Source: Deltaproteobacteria bacterium UBA5799
Lineage (GTDB): Bacteria; Desulfobacterota; GWC2-55-46
Direction: 5' to 3'
Assembly (NCBI GenBank): GCA_002418185.1
Contig: DIDN01000149.1
Span: forward strand, 1-43,760
DNA: 43,760 bases
Part shown: positions 7,996 through 15,833 of the stretch, piece by piece
How positions within the stretch are numbered: position 1 is the stretch's first letter
Layout: the number at the start of each line of letters is the position of its first letter
Notes under the pieces: model-generated
What the model was told of the DNA's origin: nothing
The model's input: only the letters and a program-made list of their open reading frames with translations
The model's database searches: none
Made by a program: the position numbers and the translations under genes

Positions 7996-8080
7996 AAGCC
8001 TTGGGCAAACAGGGAAAAGATTTCCTCCCCGGCAATTTCTTTTAAGGCGAGGGCCTCGGGAGCGGAGGCCGCGCAGACGC

Positions 8081-8539
8081 TCAGACCTTTATGAGAAAAT
8101 TGGAGGGGTAATCGTCCCTGTCAATGACGCACTGGACGGCTTTCATGTTCTCGGCGTTGAAGACGACAGGGCCCTTGAGGTTCAGGCTCAGCTCCCTTGC
8201 ATCGCGGGCCACGCAGACCATCACGAGCGTTACAAGGGTCCCGGCGCTTTCGGCACCCAGCTTCTCCATCTCGGATTTCTTGAGCGGGACCGAATAGTCG
8301 GGCTTGAAGGCGTTCGGGTCCGTCAGGAGGAAGGCGACACCCGGGTCCTCGGCAGACTGCATCCACCTGAAGGTGCCCTGCTCGTCGTGGTCTATGATTA
8401 TGAATTTCCTCAGCCGCTCGAAACCGGGCATCCCCTGGACGAACCTTATGACCTTGTTCTCCGGGACCGATATCTCGCCGAAGCGGGTGGTCGGGAAGCT
8501 TACGGCTGGCGAAGGGGCGTTCAACGTGGCAGTGTTCAT
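8081..8539 (-). CDS. fliW: FliW, flagellar assembly factor and CsrA antagonist
   Basis: A 152-residue FliW. Typical segments are FVQGMPGFERLRKFIIID (about 34-51), FLLTDPNAF and the C-terminal VCVARD...NLKGPVVFNAENMKAVQ. FliW binds CsrA and also binds flagellin; when flagellin is secreted, FliW is freed to hold CsrA and lets flagellin mRNA be translated. The start overlaps the csrA stop by 4 bases (ATGA), so the two are translated as a pair. It is the last gene of the flgM operon. Downstream, GGCCTC/GAGGCC (8052-8070) could form a weak stem, but with no T-run I do not call it a terminator. Confidence 0.95.
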   Translation of the reverse strand: MNTATLNAPSPAVSFPTTRFGEISVPENKVIRFVQGMPGFERLRKFIIIDHDEQGTFRWMQSAEDPGVAFLLTDPNAFKPDYSVPLKKSEMEKLGAESAGTLVTLVMVCVARDARELSLNLKGPVVFNAENMKAVQCVIDRDDYPSNFLIKV

Positions 8540-8763
8540 TTTTTCCCGAGTCCTTTCAGGTTTTCAGCCACCTCGCTCGGAAGCCCGGCGGCCTTCATGT
8601 TCTCTTCCTGTATCCTCAGATAGATCTCCTCCCGGTGCACCGGGCAACTATGCGGGGCCTCTATGCCCAGCTTCACATGGTTTTCCCTGACCTCGACGAC
8701 TACGAGCCTTATGTCGTCGCCGATCCTTATACCCTCGCCCGACTTCCTTGTCAGTACCAGCAT
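8536..8763 (-). CDS. csrA: CsrA, RNA-binding translational regulator
   Basis: A 75-residue CsrA starting MLVLTRKSGEGI, with the GxKxGI-like VKLGIEAP segment and HREEIY (43-48) whose Arg44 binds GGA sites in RNA. The tail is about 15 residues longer than in E. coli and Lys-rich; extended tails occur in CsrA proteins controlled by FliW, which binds in this part. The start has GGGAGGG 4-5 bases upstream. Encoded with fliW and downstream of flgK/flgL, it most likely represses flagellin translation until the hook is done. Confidence 0.96.
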   Translation of the reverse strand: MLVLTRKSGEGIRIGDDIRLVVVEVRENHVKLGIEAPHSCPVHREEIYLRIQEENMKAAGLPSEVAENLKGLGKK

Positions 8764-8819
8764 GGCGCCCTCCCTGGCTTTCTCCGTTTTCGGGGGCCGG
8801 ACCCCCGTTCATCCTATTT

Positions 8820-9248
8820 TCACGCCGCGGGCCTGCTGCTGTCAAGCAGGCTGAAGAGCCCGCTGTCCTCCCGCTCTATCGTCTTCGTAATGACGTAGAA
8901 AAGGCTCCTGGTCTCCTGCATGAACCCCGCGGGGTCGGTCCGTATCGAACCGGGGTCGCTCCACTTGAGCCTGAAGGCCGTGAACGAAGCGAGCATCCGC
9001 TCCATATCGCCGATGAACCTGCATGCATCGGCCCTGTGCGAAGCGCCCGACCTACCGGAAAGGGCCGCCCTGAGCGAAGACACCTCGGCATCGGCATGCA
9101 CCGAGAGCTTTCCCGAGATGCGCGAAAGCGCCGCCTCGGCCTTTTCGGCCCCGGTCCTGAGCGCCCCGGCGTTAAGGGACCTGACAAGCTCCCCTATCTC
9201 CCTCAGGAGCTCATTGTGCTGCCCTCTCAAACTTTCCGAGGTCGCCAT
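8820..9248 (-). CDS. Hemerythrin-like four-helix protein (degenerate)
   Basis: A 142-residue, mostly helical protein. QHNELLREIGEL, SVHADAEVSSL and TKTIEREDSGLFSLL line up with the helix patterns of hemerythrin HHE domains, where H-x3-E motifs bind two irons. The last helix has Thr where the ligand His is usual, so metal binding may be partial or lost. Its place between flgL and csrA suggests a flagellar job, such as a chaperone or an oxygen/redox-linked regulator; this is a guess. GTG at 9254 is an alternative start; neither start has a strong ribosome site. The family call is tentative. Confidence 0.4.
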   Translation of the reverse strand: MATSESLRGQHNELLREIGELVRSLNAGALRTGAEKAEAALSRISGKLSVHADAEVSSLRAALSGRSGASHRADACRFIGDMERMLASFTAFRLKWSDPGSIRTDPAGFMQETRSLFYVITKTIEREDSGLFSLLDSSRPAA

Positions 9249-9269
9249 GAGCACACCACACCCGGCTCG

Positions 9270-10154
9270 TCACCGCAGGTAGTCGAATATATTCAAGCTG
9301 AAGACCCTTCCGGCGGATGCGAGCGCGGCCTGCAGGGCCACCTCGCCGGCCTTGAGGTCGGTTATCAGCTCGGCCATGTCCGCGTCCTCCAGGACGGAGA
9401 CCGTAGACTCAAGCTCGAGCCTGTAGACCGATAGGTCCCGCTCCGCCGCGTCGAGTCTCGAAACCCTTCCCCCGATGTCCGAGACACCCTTTGACAGCTG
9501 CGACAGTCCGGCTTCAAGGCCGTCGATGGCCGCGCGCACGCCGTCGCCGTCGTCTGCCGCAAGCGCGGAGGAAAACGCAGCGACCGTCGCCATTATGTCC
9601 GTTCCGCCGGGGCTGCCGCCAAAGACCTCGCCTCCGTTAAGCGCCATGTCGACCAAAGATGACGAGCCTATCTTGACCGCCTGCACGTTTGCGTCGCCCT
9701 GGTATGAGCCTGAGGAATCGAACGCCGGCGAATCGGACCTGTACCCGGCGAATATGTACCTGTTGTCGAACCTGGTATTGCCTATGCTTACGAGCTCGTC
9801 GAAGAGGTTGTCGACCTCGGACTTTATCATCGCCCTGGTCTCGGAGGTTGCCGTGCCGCTTGCAGCCGTGACAGCGAGCTCCTGGAGCCTCATTACGGTG
9901 TCCTTCGCCCTGTCGAGGGCCTGCTCGGTTATCCCGAGGTGGGAAAGCGCGTACCCGATGTTCCTCTCGTACTGGCCGAACCGGGACATGAGGGACTTGG
10001 ATGTAAGTATCTTGTGAGCGTTCACCGGGTCGTCTGAGGGGAGGTTGACCTTCCGCCCCGAAGATATCTGCTTGTTGATATTGTATATCTTCTCCTGGCG
10101 AAGCAGCAGGTCGCCAATGTACCTGTCATATGAAAGCTTCTGGGTGACCCTCAT
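9270..10154 (-). CDS. flgL: FlgL, hook-filament junction protein 3
   Basis: A 294-residue flagellin-fold protein. The N-terminus MRVTQKLSYDRYIGDL...NKQISSGRKVNLPSDDPVNA is the conserved coiled-coil D0/D1 region, and the C-terminus DLKAGEVALQAALASAGRVFSLNIFDYL pairs with it. FlgL joins FlgK to the filament and is exported by the flagellar type III system, so it has no signal peptide. TAGGAGAG precedes the ATG, and the flgK stop is 10 bases upstream. Length is normal for the family. Confidence 0.95.
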   Translation of the reverse strand: MRVTQKLSYDRYIGDLLLRQEKIYNINKQISSGRKVNLPSDDPVNAHKILTSKSLMSRFGQYERNIGYALSHLGITEQALDRAKDTVMRLQELAVTAASGTATSETRAMIKSEVDNLFDELVSIGNTRFDNRYIFAGYRSDSPAFDSSGSYQGDANVQAVKIGSSSLVDMALNGGEVFGGSPGGTDIMATVAAFSSALAADDGDGVRAAIDGLEAGLSQLSKGVSDIGGRVSRLDAAERDLSVYRLELESTVSVLEDADMAELITDLKAGEVALQAALASAGRVFSLNIFDYLR

Positions 10155-10164
10155 CTGCGCTCTC

Positions 10165-11802
10165 CTACCTGATGTTCAGGAGCGTTTCAAGCATCCGGTC
10201 CACCGTGGACATGACCTTTGCCGCCGCCTCATAAGCCCTCTGGAGCCTGACCAGGTTTATCGCCTCTTCCTCTATCGATACGCCCGAGAGCGACTCCCGC
10301 GCCGCCCGGAGCTCCGAGACATAGACCTTCTGCGCCTCTGCCCTGGCCTTCGCGTTCCCGGCGCTGGTCCCCAGGTCCGTTACCATCCTGGTGTAGAAGT
10401 TTCCGAACGTGGCGCCTTCCATGGACGCCTTGTCCCTCAAGGCGGCCAGCGCCGCGGCGTTCGTGTTGTCGCCGGGGACCCCGGCGGACGTGGAGGATGC
10501 CGCTATCGCGTCAGGGTCGGCTACCGCGACCGAGAATTCCCCTGCGGCGTTCTCGGTTGCGCTCACCATGAACTTGTCCCCCGCCGCAGGCGGCTGCAGC
10601 CCGTCGGTTATGGTGACGCTCAGGCCGTCGAAGCTTATGGTCGAGCCGGATGTATACGCGCCTGTGGCAACGATGCTGTTCTGCGCTGCGTTGAATACCG
10701 TATACGCGCCGGGCCCTGAAAATCGTATCTCGTAGTCGTCGAGCGTAAGCTGGCTCAGGTCGGTAACTGCGCCCCCCGATATTACCGCGCCGCCCTGGTT
10801 CGTGCCTGCCGACCTCGCGGACACGGAAAGGGGGTTGAAGAAGTCGACCCCGGTCGAGCCGTCAAGCCCCCATCCGGACGAGTGCTGAAGGTTCACTTCC
10901 TTTACGAGAGAGGCGGCAAGGAGGTTCAGCCTGGAATGGACGTCCTTGAAGGACGCGTACCCGTCCATGTCGCCCTTTATGCCGCCCCCGGATATCCTCG
11001 ATTCGATCGAGGCGCCGTTCAGGTAGAGCTTGAAGGAGTCAGTTGAGTCCGGGTCGGTCCCTGCCGTCATTTCGGCGCTTTTTACGCCTGCGACAATGAA
11101 CGAGCCGCCGAGGAAGACGTCGACCTGGCCGTGCTCGTTCTCCGCTACCGAGACGTCCACGAACCCTGAGAGGTCCTCAAGCAGTATGTCTCTCCTGTCC
11201 CTCAGGTCGTTGGCGTCCATCCCGGAGAGCTCTATGGCCGATATCCGCTGGTTGAGGCCCGCGATCTCGGAGGCGATCCCGTTTATCTCGCTTACCTTGG
11301 CCTCGATGGAGCCCCTTATGCCGGCGACGTTCTCCCTTATCGCGCCGTCGATGGAATTCATCGTGTCCGCGAGCACCGTTGCCCGGGCGATGAGAGACGA
11401 CCTCTCGCCGTAGGACGACGGGTTGGCCGCCAGCTCCTGGAAGGCGTTGAATAAATCGTCGAGCCTGGAGCTCAGGCCCGAGCCGTCGAAGTCGTTGAGT
11501 ATGGATTCAAGCGCGTGGAGATGGCGGCCCGCGGTCTCGTAACCGGAGAAGAGCGATACCGCGCTCCGGAGCTGGACCGTCTGGAAAGAATCATAGACCC
11601 GCGCTATGGCCGTCACGCTTACGCCGGTGCCGAACTGGAGCCCGCCGAAGGTGGCCGGGTCGTTCGTCGAAAGGACGGCACGCTGCCTCGTATACCCGTC
11701 AGTATTGGCGTTCGAGATGTTGTGAGAGGTTACGTTCAGGGCCTTCTGGCTGGCCATGAGGGCCGATTTCGCTATGTTGAACACACCGTTGAGGCTCGAC
11801 AT
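10165..11802 (-). CDS. flgK: FlgK, hook-filament junction protein 1
   Basis: A 545-residue FlgK. N-terminal SLNGVFNIAKSALMASQKAL followed by HNISNANTDGYTRQ is the hook/rod-family signature, and the end LVRLQRAYEAAAKVMSTVDRMLETLLNIR is the matching C-terminal helix. The variable middle contains Ser/Thr-rich beta-strand segments (for example DDYEIRFSGPGAYTVF) that form the outer domains. It begins two bases after the flgN stop. FlgN, encoded just before it, is its export chaperone. Confidence 0.96.
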   Translation of the reverse strand: MSSLNGVFNIAKSALMASQKALNVTSHNISNANTDGYTRQRAVLSTNDPATFGGLQFGTGVSVTAIARVYDSFQTVQLRSAVSLFSGYETAGRHLHALESILNDFDGSGLSSRLDDLFNAFQELAANPSSYGERSSLIARATVLADTMNSIDGAIRENVAGIRGSIEAKVSEINGIASEIAGLNQRISAIELSGMDANDLRDRRDILLEDLSGFVDVSVAENEHGQVDVFLGGSFIVAGVKSAEMTAGTDPDSTDSFKLYLNGASIESRISGGGIKGDMDGYASFKDVHSRLNLLAASLVKEVNLQHSSGWGLDGSTGVDFFNPLSVSARSAGTNQGGAVISGGAVTDLSQLTLDDYEIRFSGPGAYTVFNAAQNSIVATGAYTSGSTISFDGLSVTITDGLQPPAAGDKFMVSATENAAGEFSVAVADPDAIAASSTSAGVPGDNTNAAALAALRDKASMEGATFGNFYTRMVTDLGTSAGNAKARAEAQKVYVSELRAARESLSGVSIEEEAINLVRLQRAYEAAAKVMSTVDRMLETLLNIR

Positions 11803-11804
11803 GT

Positions 11805-12290
11805 TCAGGCCCCCTTGCTGAGGCGCGAACCCTTGAAGGCCAGTCCCTCTGCCCCGCCGCCCGGCTTGTAGGCGCTCGGCTGAAGGAAATTGCCCAGGAA
11901 CCCCAGGGTCTTCTTGACGTTTTCGAGAGAGCTGCTTATGGCGAGGCTGTTGAGCTCGTTAAGCTCCCTTATGCTCGCGGCAAGCGAGGCGAGCGTTTTA
12001 AGACAGCCGTCGAGCTCGGAGGCAAGCGCGCCGCCCCGCTCTATGATGCGGTCGAGGTGCTGCCCGCCGTCAGCCTGAATGCCGAGAAAGGCGCAGGCCT
12101 CTTCAACGTGCCTTGTCCTTGCGCCCGCGGAGGCGTTCACTTTCCTTACGAGCCCTTCTTTTTCGCACGCGGCCTCATAGAGCGCCTTGTAGTCCCTCGC
12201 TACAATCGACTCCGTCTCCCGCTGGAGGACGGCTATGAGGTCCTTGCAGAGCGCGATCTCAATTTTAAGGTGTCCTATGAGTCCGTCCAT
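11805..12290 (-). CDS. flgN: FlgN, export chaperone for FlgK and FlgL
   Basis: A 161-residue, almost wholly helical protein with the FlgN pattern: an N-terminal long helix (LKIEIALCKDLIAVLQRETESIVARDYKAL), a central EKEGLVRKVNAS segment and a C-terminal region ending in SAYKPGG. FlgN holds FlgK and FlgL in the cytoplasm before export. Its position between flgM and flgK is the classical order. Similarity of FlgN proteins is low, so the call relies partly on size and context. Confidence 0.88.
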   Translation of the reverse strand: MDGLIGHLKIEIALCKDLIAVLQRETESIVARDYKALYEAACEKEGLVRKVNASAGARTRHVEEACAFLGIQADGGQHLDRIIERGGALASELDGCLKTLASLAASIRELNELNSLAISSSLENVKKTLGFLGNFLQPSAYKPGGGAEGLAFKGSRLSKGA

Positions 12291-12296
12291 GTCGTC

Positions 12297-12611
12297 CTAT
12301 TTTTTTGAATGCATGGCGTCCCGTACCGCCCGCTCTATCATCTTCTCGGCCACCTTGTCTGCGTCCACCTCGTAGCTCCCCTGGTCCACTTCGTTCTTGA
12401 GCTTGACTACCTTTTCGACCCGCATGTCAGGGACCGTGTCAAGGAGCGACTTGGCCCTCTGGAACTCCCTTGCCTTGGGAGAGATATCTACGCTGTCACC
12501 TGAAGCTGCGTTCCCGCTACCGCCGCTTTTCCTGGCATTTCCGCTCTCCCCGGCCTTTTTTACATAATTGTCGGTCCCCACGCCGCCGGGCTTTTTGCCG
12601 CCGATTTTCAT
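12297..12611 (-). CDS. flgM: FlgM, anti-sigma-28 factor
   Basis: A 104-residue FlgM. The first half is Gly/Ser/Lys-rich and likely disordered. The second half carries VDISPKAREFQRAKSLLDTVPDMR and VVKLKNEVDQGSYEVDADKVAEKMI, the helices that bind FliA. FlgM is secreted when the hook is done, freeing FliA. AGGAGG lies 6 bases before the ATG. A sigma-28 promoter 40 bases upstream means FlgM and its target regulate each other. Confidence 0.95.
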   Translation of the reverse strand: MKIGGKKPGGVGTDNYVKKAGESGNARKSGGSGNAASGDSVDISPKAREFQRAKSLLDTVPDMRVEKVVKLKNEVDQGSYEVDADKVAEKMIERAVRDAMHSKK

Positions 12612-12650
12612 GAAATCCTCCTAAAGTGCCTTTAAAATCAACATACGACC

Positions 12651-12678
12651 TTATCGGCGGCTTTTTTTTAAAACTTTA
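12651..12678 (-). promoter_or_regulatory. Sigma-28 (FliA) promoter of the flgM operon
   Basis: TAAAGTTT (12678-12671) and GCCGATAA (12658-12651) match both boxes of the FliA consensus exactly. The gap is 12 bases, one more than the E. coli optimum of 11. The start should fall near 12644, giving a leader of about 33 bases. It would drive flgM-N-K-L, the hemerythrin-like gene, csrA and fliW. The 12612-12750 gap otherwise holds a small CCGGA/TCCGG stem but no convincing terminator for flgJ. Confidence 0.9.
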
Positions 12679-12750
12679 GGAGCGCGGGGTCCTTTTTGCG
12701 TCAAGATTCCGGACAGATCCGGCCCGGGTCTGCCTCCTTAATGAAAAGTG

Positions 12751-13110
12751 TCAGGGTTTGCGGCTGTCCCGCCCCTGCGGGGGATATGCCCCTGGCGGAA
12801 GGCCCTTATCGGGAAAAACAGGCCCTTCCCTCGTAAAGTCCCTGAGCAGTATGTCGCCGAGGCCGATGCCGCCGGCCTGCGCCATCGCTTTCGACAGCTC
12901 GGCGTCAAGGAGCGAGGTATATATCTCCTCGCCGCTTCCGCCGTGAAAAAGGTCTCCTTTTTTTACCGTCTCCCTCATGGTCTTGAGCATCTGGTTTATG
13001 AACAGGGCCTCGAAATCGGCCACCGCCTTTCTCAAGTCGGCCTGAGTCTCCTTGCCCGGCGCCGTCGTCATGCCGTCCCCGGCCCCGCTTACAGGTCTTA
13101 CGCCGTCCAT
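12751..13110 (-). CDS. flgJ: FlgJ-type rod-binding protein without muramidase domain
   Basis: A 119-residue protein with the rod-binding domain of FlgJ: FEALFINQMLKTMRETV followed by GSGEEIYTSLLDAELSKAMAQAGGIGLGDIL. It acts as the rod scaffold or cap in the periplasm. The C-terminal peptidoglycan hydrolase domain of enteric FlgJ is absent, as in many non-enteric bacteria, so another enzyme must open the wall. GTG (13119) and ATG (13116) lie upstream in frame; the ATG at 13110 is preferred because AGGTGA lies 5 bases before it. Confidence 0.88.
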   Translation of the reverse strand: MDGVRPVSGAGDGMTTAPGKETQADLRKAVADFEALFINQMLKTMRETVKKGDLFHGGSGEEIYTSLLDAELSKAMAQAGGIGLGDILLRDFTREGPVFPDKGLPPGAYPPQGRDSRKP

Positions 13111-13119
13111 AGGCATCAC

Positions 13120-13332
13120 CTAAAGCCCGACCTTTTTAAGGTCGCCGGCTATGTGGGTTATGGTGCCCTCGAGCTCCTTGAGCGCGCCGGGCTCGTCCTG
13201 TATCTTCATCGCGATGCCCATTATGGACACCAGCCCGTTCCTCACGTGGTGCGAGATGTAGTGCCTGCACTCCTTGGGTATCCTGTGCGATTTCCTTATT
13301 GCCAGCTCTTCGCCTACTACGTCCGCGCCCAT
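13120..13332 (-). CDS. Stand-alone histidine-kinase DHp-like small protein
   Basis: A 70-residue protein between flgI and flgJ. Residues 26-38 (ISHHVRNGLVSIM) resemble the H-box of histidine kinases (S-H-E-L-R-N-P-L): Ser27, His28 as the would-be phosphate acceptor, Arg31, Asn32 and Leu34. Residues 49-70 could be the second helix of the DHp hairpin. There is no ATP-binding domain or sensor. It may accept phosphate from, or compete for dimerisation with, a kinase such as FlrB. GAAGG lies 5 bases upstream of the ATG, and the stop touches flgJ, so it is a real operon member. The kinase-fold call is inference. Confidence 0.5.
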   Translation of the reverse strand: MGADVVGEELAIRKSHRIPKECRHYISHHVRNGLVSIMGIAMKIQDEPGALKELEGTITHIAGDLKKVGL

Positions 13333-13358
13333 CGTGCCTTCACCCGCCCTTTCGGATT

Positions 13359-14465
13359 TCAGATTATTTCAAGAGTTGCCTGGAGCGCCCCCGCCGCCTT
13401 TATGGCCTGGAGTATGGCGACGAGGTCGCGCGGGGTCACTCCTATAAGGTTAAGCGCCCTCACCACCTCCCCGAGCGTTACGCTCTCCGGGAGGACTACG
13501 AGCCTGGACTTCTGCTCCTCCACCTCGACCTCGTCGAACGGCACGACTACCGTCTCGCCCCTGGGCGAGAAAGGCTCCGGCTGCGAGATCGCGTACTGCG
13601 TCTTTATCTCTATCGAGATGTCACCGTGTGAGACGGCGACGGTCGACAGCCTGACGTTTTCGCCCATGACGACCGTCCCGGTCCTTTCGTTGACGACTAT
13701 CTTTGTCACAGCGTCCGGGCTTACGTCTATCCTCTCTACCCTGGATATGAAGGCGACCGGGTTGTCGAACCCCTCGGGGAGATTGAGCCTTACGCTCCCC
13801 GGGTCCACGGCTGTCGCCACGCCTTTGATGCCGAAATTCTCGTTCACCGCGCTTGCGACCCTCTCGGCGGTAGTAAAGTCGGGCGACCTGAGCGAAAGGT
13901 AAAGCTCCTGCCTGCCCGCTATCGAGAGCGGCACCTCTTTTTCGATTATAGCGCCGCCGGGTATCTTGGCGGCTGTCTGGTGGTTTTTCGCGACCCTTGC
14001 GGTCTCGCTGCCGGCGGCGAAGCCCGCGAGCGCGAGAGGGCCCTGCGCAACGGCATAGACCGCGCCGTCGTGCCCCCTGAGGGGTGTTGAGATGAGCGTG
14101 CCGCCCTGAAGGCTCTTCGCGTCCCCGAGCGAGGAGACGACCACGTCTATGCTGGAGCCCGGCTTCGAGAACGCCTGCAGCTCCGCCGTTACGAGGACGG
14201 CCGCGGTGTTCTTCACCTTTATGCTGTTTGCGTCGAACTTGAGCCCGAGCTTGTTGAGCATGTTCGCTATGGACTGCATAGTGTAGACCGCGCTCGACTT
14301 GTCCCCTGTGCCGTCAAGACCGACGACCAGGCCGTACCCGATAAGCTGGTTGGGCCTCACGCCCTCTATGTATGCGATGTCCTTTATCCGTGCGGCGCGC
14401 GCGTCCTGGGCCGCGATCAACAGGAACGCGAGAAGCGTTATGATAAACCTAAAAAGGCCAGACAT
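13359..14465 (-). CDS. flgI: FlgI, flagellar P-ring protein
   Basis: A 368-residue FlgI. It has an N-terminal signal peptide (hydrophobic stretch about 5-18, Ala-rich cleavage site near residue 25) followed by RIKDIAYIEGVRPNQLIGYGLVVGLDGTGD, the family's hallmark. The C-terminus TLGEVVRALNLIGVTPRDLVAILQAIKAAGALQA is also typical. It forms the ring around the rod in the peptidoglycan. It overlaps the end of flgH. TTG at 14471 is an alternative start closer to the AGGAGG site; the ATG at 14465 is chosen. Confidence 0.96.
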   Translation of the reverse strand: MSGLFRFIITLLAFLLIAAQDARAARIKDIAYIEGVRPNQLIGYGLVVGLDGTGDKSSAVYTMQSIANMLNKLGLKFDANSIKVKNTAAVLVTAELQAFSKPGSSIDVVVSSLGDAKSLQGGTLISTPLRGHDGAVYAVAQGPLALAGFAAGSETARVAKNHQTAAKIPGGAIIEKEVPLSIAGRQELYLSLRSPDFTTAERVASAVNENFGIKGVATAVDPGSVRLNLPEGFDNPVAFISRVERIDVSPDAVTKIVVNERTGTVVMGENVRLSTVAVSHGDISIEIKTQYAISQPEPFSPRGETVVVPFDEVEVEEQKSRLVVLPESVTLGEVVRALNLIGVTPRDLVAILQAIKAAGALQATLEII

Positions 14466-15135
14466 TGTCAAGTATCCTCCTCAGCCATCCCGGCGATTGC
14501 CCGTCCGCTACGACCCCTTTCCCGGAATACTCTATCTTCGCGTCGGAGAGAAGTATGGACGGGATGACGTTCTCCTCGTTTATGTCCTCGGGCCTTGCTA
14601 TACCGCTCAATACGATGTATTGCTGCTCGTTATTCACTATCGTGTCCTTGCGGCCCTCGAGCACCAGGTTCCCGTTCCGGAGGACATCCACGACCCTTGT
14701 CGCTATGACCGCGCTCAATTCGCCGCTCCTGCTGGTCGTGCCCGAGCCGTCGAACTCCGCATCGTAGCTGGACTGCAGCTCAGGGCTGAACGGCTGCCCC
14801 TGACCGAGGAAGTCCCTCATGCCGAAATTGAGCGGCATGCCGAAGAACCTCGAGATGCTCAGGTCGTTCGAGGAGGTCCTGGCGGTAGCGGTGTTGGCCC
14901 CGTTTATGGCGCTCGTCTTCTCGACGATCCTCACGGTCACTATGTCCCCCACGTTCTTGGCCCTCAGGTCCTGGAAAAAGGCGTTCCTCGACGTCTCGCC
15001 CGGCCATATGGAGCCCGTAGTCGCCGGGGTATTGCCCCCTTTTACGGGTATTTCGGTAAGGTCTATCTTCCTGGGCTGGGGCGTCGAGCACCCGGCGACC
15101 AGGGCCATAACGATTATGAGCGATATTTTCTTCAT
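14449..15135 (-). CDS. flgH: FlgH, flagellar L-ring lipoprotein
   Basis: A 228-residue lipoprotein: the signal sequence ends in LVAGC, with Cys16 the lipidated residue. The core segments NVGDIVTVRIVEKTSA and GELSAVIATRVVDVLRNGNLVLEGRKD are those of FlgH. It forms the L-ring in the outer membrane, so the host has a true outer membrane. It overlaps flgI by 17 bases, allowing coupled translation so the two rings are made in balance. Confidence 0.96.
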   Translation of the reverse strand: MKKISLIIVMALVAGCSTPQPRKIDLTEIPVKGGNTPATTGSIWPGETSRNAFFQDLRAKNVGDIVTVRIVEKTSAINGANTATARTSSNDLSISRFFGMPLNFGMRDFLGQGQPFSPELQSSYDAEFDGSGTTSRSGELSAVIATRVVDVLRNGNLVLEGRKDTIVNNEQQYIVLSGIARPEDINEENVIPSILLSDAKIEYSGKGVVADGQSPGWLRRILDNVWPF

Positions 15136-15146
15136 GCCGTCCTTCT

Positions 15147-15830
15147 TTAGAATTTTATGACGACCCTGCCCGGCCCTGCCACGGTGCCGAGCACCTCCCT
15201 GCCGTTTGCGGTCCTTACCTGTATCCTCGAGCCCCTGTGGCCGTCCTCGGAGGCTATGCCCGTGGACCTCACGGTAATGCTCTCGCCCTCGACCTTGAGG
15301 AGTACCTTATCGCCCCTCTTCACGATGACCTCGGGGCCAGCGTGGGTCTTCCTTACGACCGAGCCCGCGGTAACGGGCCTCATGGCTACAAGACCGGCCA
15401 CCTCGCTTACCGACGCAAACGAGTCCCGGGCCTCGTCGAGTTCCACCCTGGCGACCTTGAGGTCGCCCTCCCTTATCTTCGTACGCGCCCTGAGGGGCCT
15501 CAAGGCCAGGACAGCGTCCCTGTATACCCTCACCCGAGCGCTCCCCCAGACCGTCCTCGTCTCCTCACCGGCCTTTTTAAGCTCCAGCTGGTAGGAGACC
15601 TTGCCCGGCTGGGATATCCTCCTGGGGAGGACGAGCCTCATCGAATCGTACCCGGCAGCCTGGAGACCCTGTATCTCTATGTCGTCTATCTCGACAGACC
15701 CCCTGTCCCAGGGGAGACCCTTCGCAAGCTCGGCCCTTATGAAGGAAATGGCGCCCCCGGCGCCCCATGCCTCTGCCGGGCTAAGGAGGATTAGCGAAAG
15801 GAACGCGAATATCATAAGCCTGAGGTTCAT
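15147..15830 (-). CDS. flgA: FlgA, P-ring assembly chaperone
   Basis: A 227-residue exported protein: a signal peptide (hydrophobic core about 5-17, AWGAG cleavage region), an N-terminal domain, then a SAF-type C-terminal domain with LRARTKIREGDL, ARVELD and MRPVTAGSVVRKTHAGPEVIVKRGD. FlgA helps FlgI build the P-ring in the periplasm. It starts 3 bases after flgG and precedes flgH, the usual order outside enterics. Confidence 0.93.
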   Translation of the reverse strand: MNLRLMIFAFLSLILLSPAEAWGAGGAISFIRAELAKGLPWDRGSVEIDDIEIQGLQAAGYDSMRLVLPRRISQPGKVSYQLELKKAGEETRTVWGSARVRVYRDAVLALRPLRARTKIREGDLKVARVELDEARDSFASVSEVAGLVAMRPVTAGSVVRKTHAGPEVIVKRGDKVLLKVEGESITVRSTGIASEDGHRGSRIQVRTANGREVLGTVAGPGRVVIKF

Positions 15831-15833
15831 TTA

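Noticed and set aside
8052..8070. GGCCTC/GAGGCC stem after fliW as a terminator.
   Set aside because: No T-run follows on the minus strand, so it is noted only under fliW.
8778..8805. GGGGG/CCCCC stem upstream of csrA as a terminator.
   Set aside because: The stem is followed by A-rich rather than T-rich sequence in the minus direction and lies inside a tightly packed operon.
12690..12730. CCGGA/TCCGG stem after flgJ as a terminator.
   Set aside because: The stem has only five pairs and no T-tract, so it is not reported as a feature, although a unit boundary is expected here.
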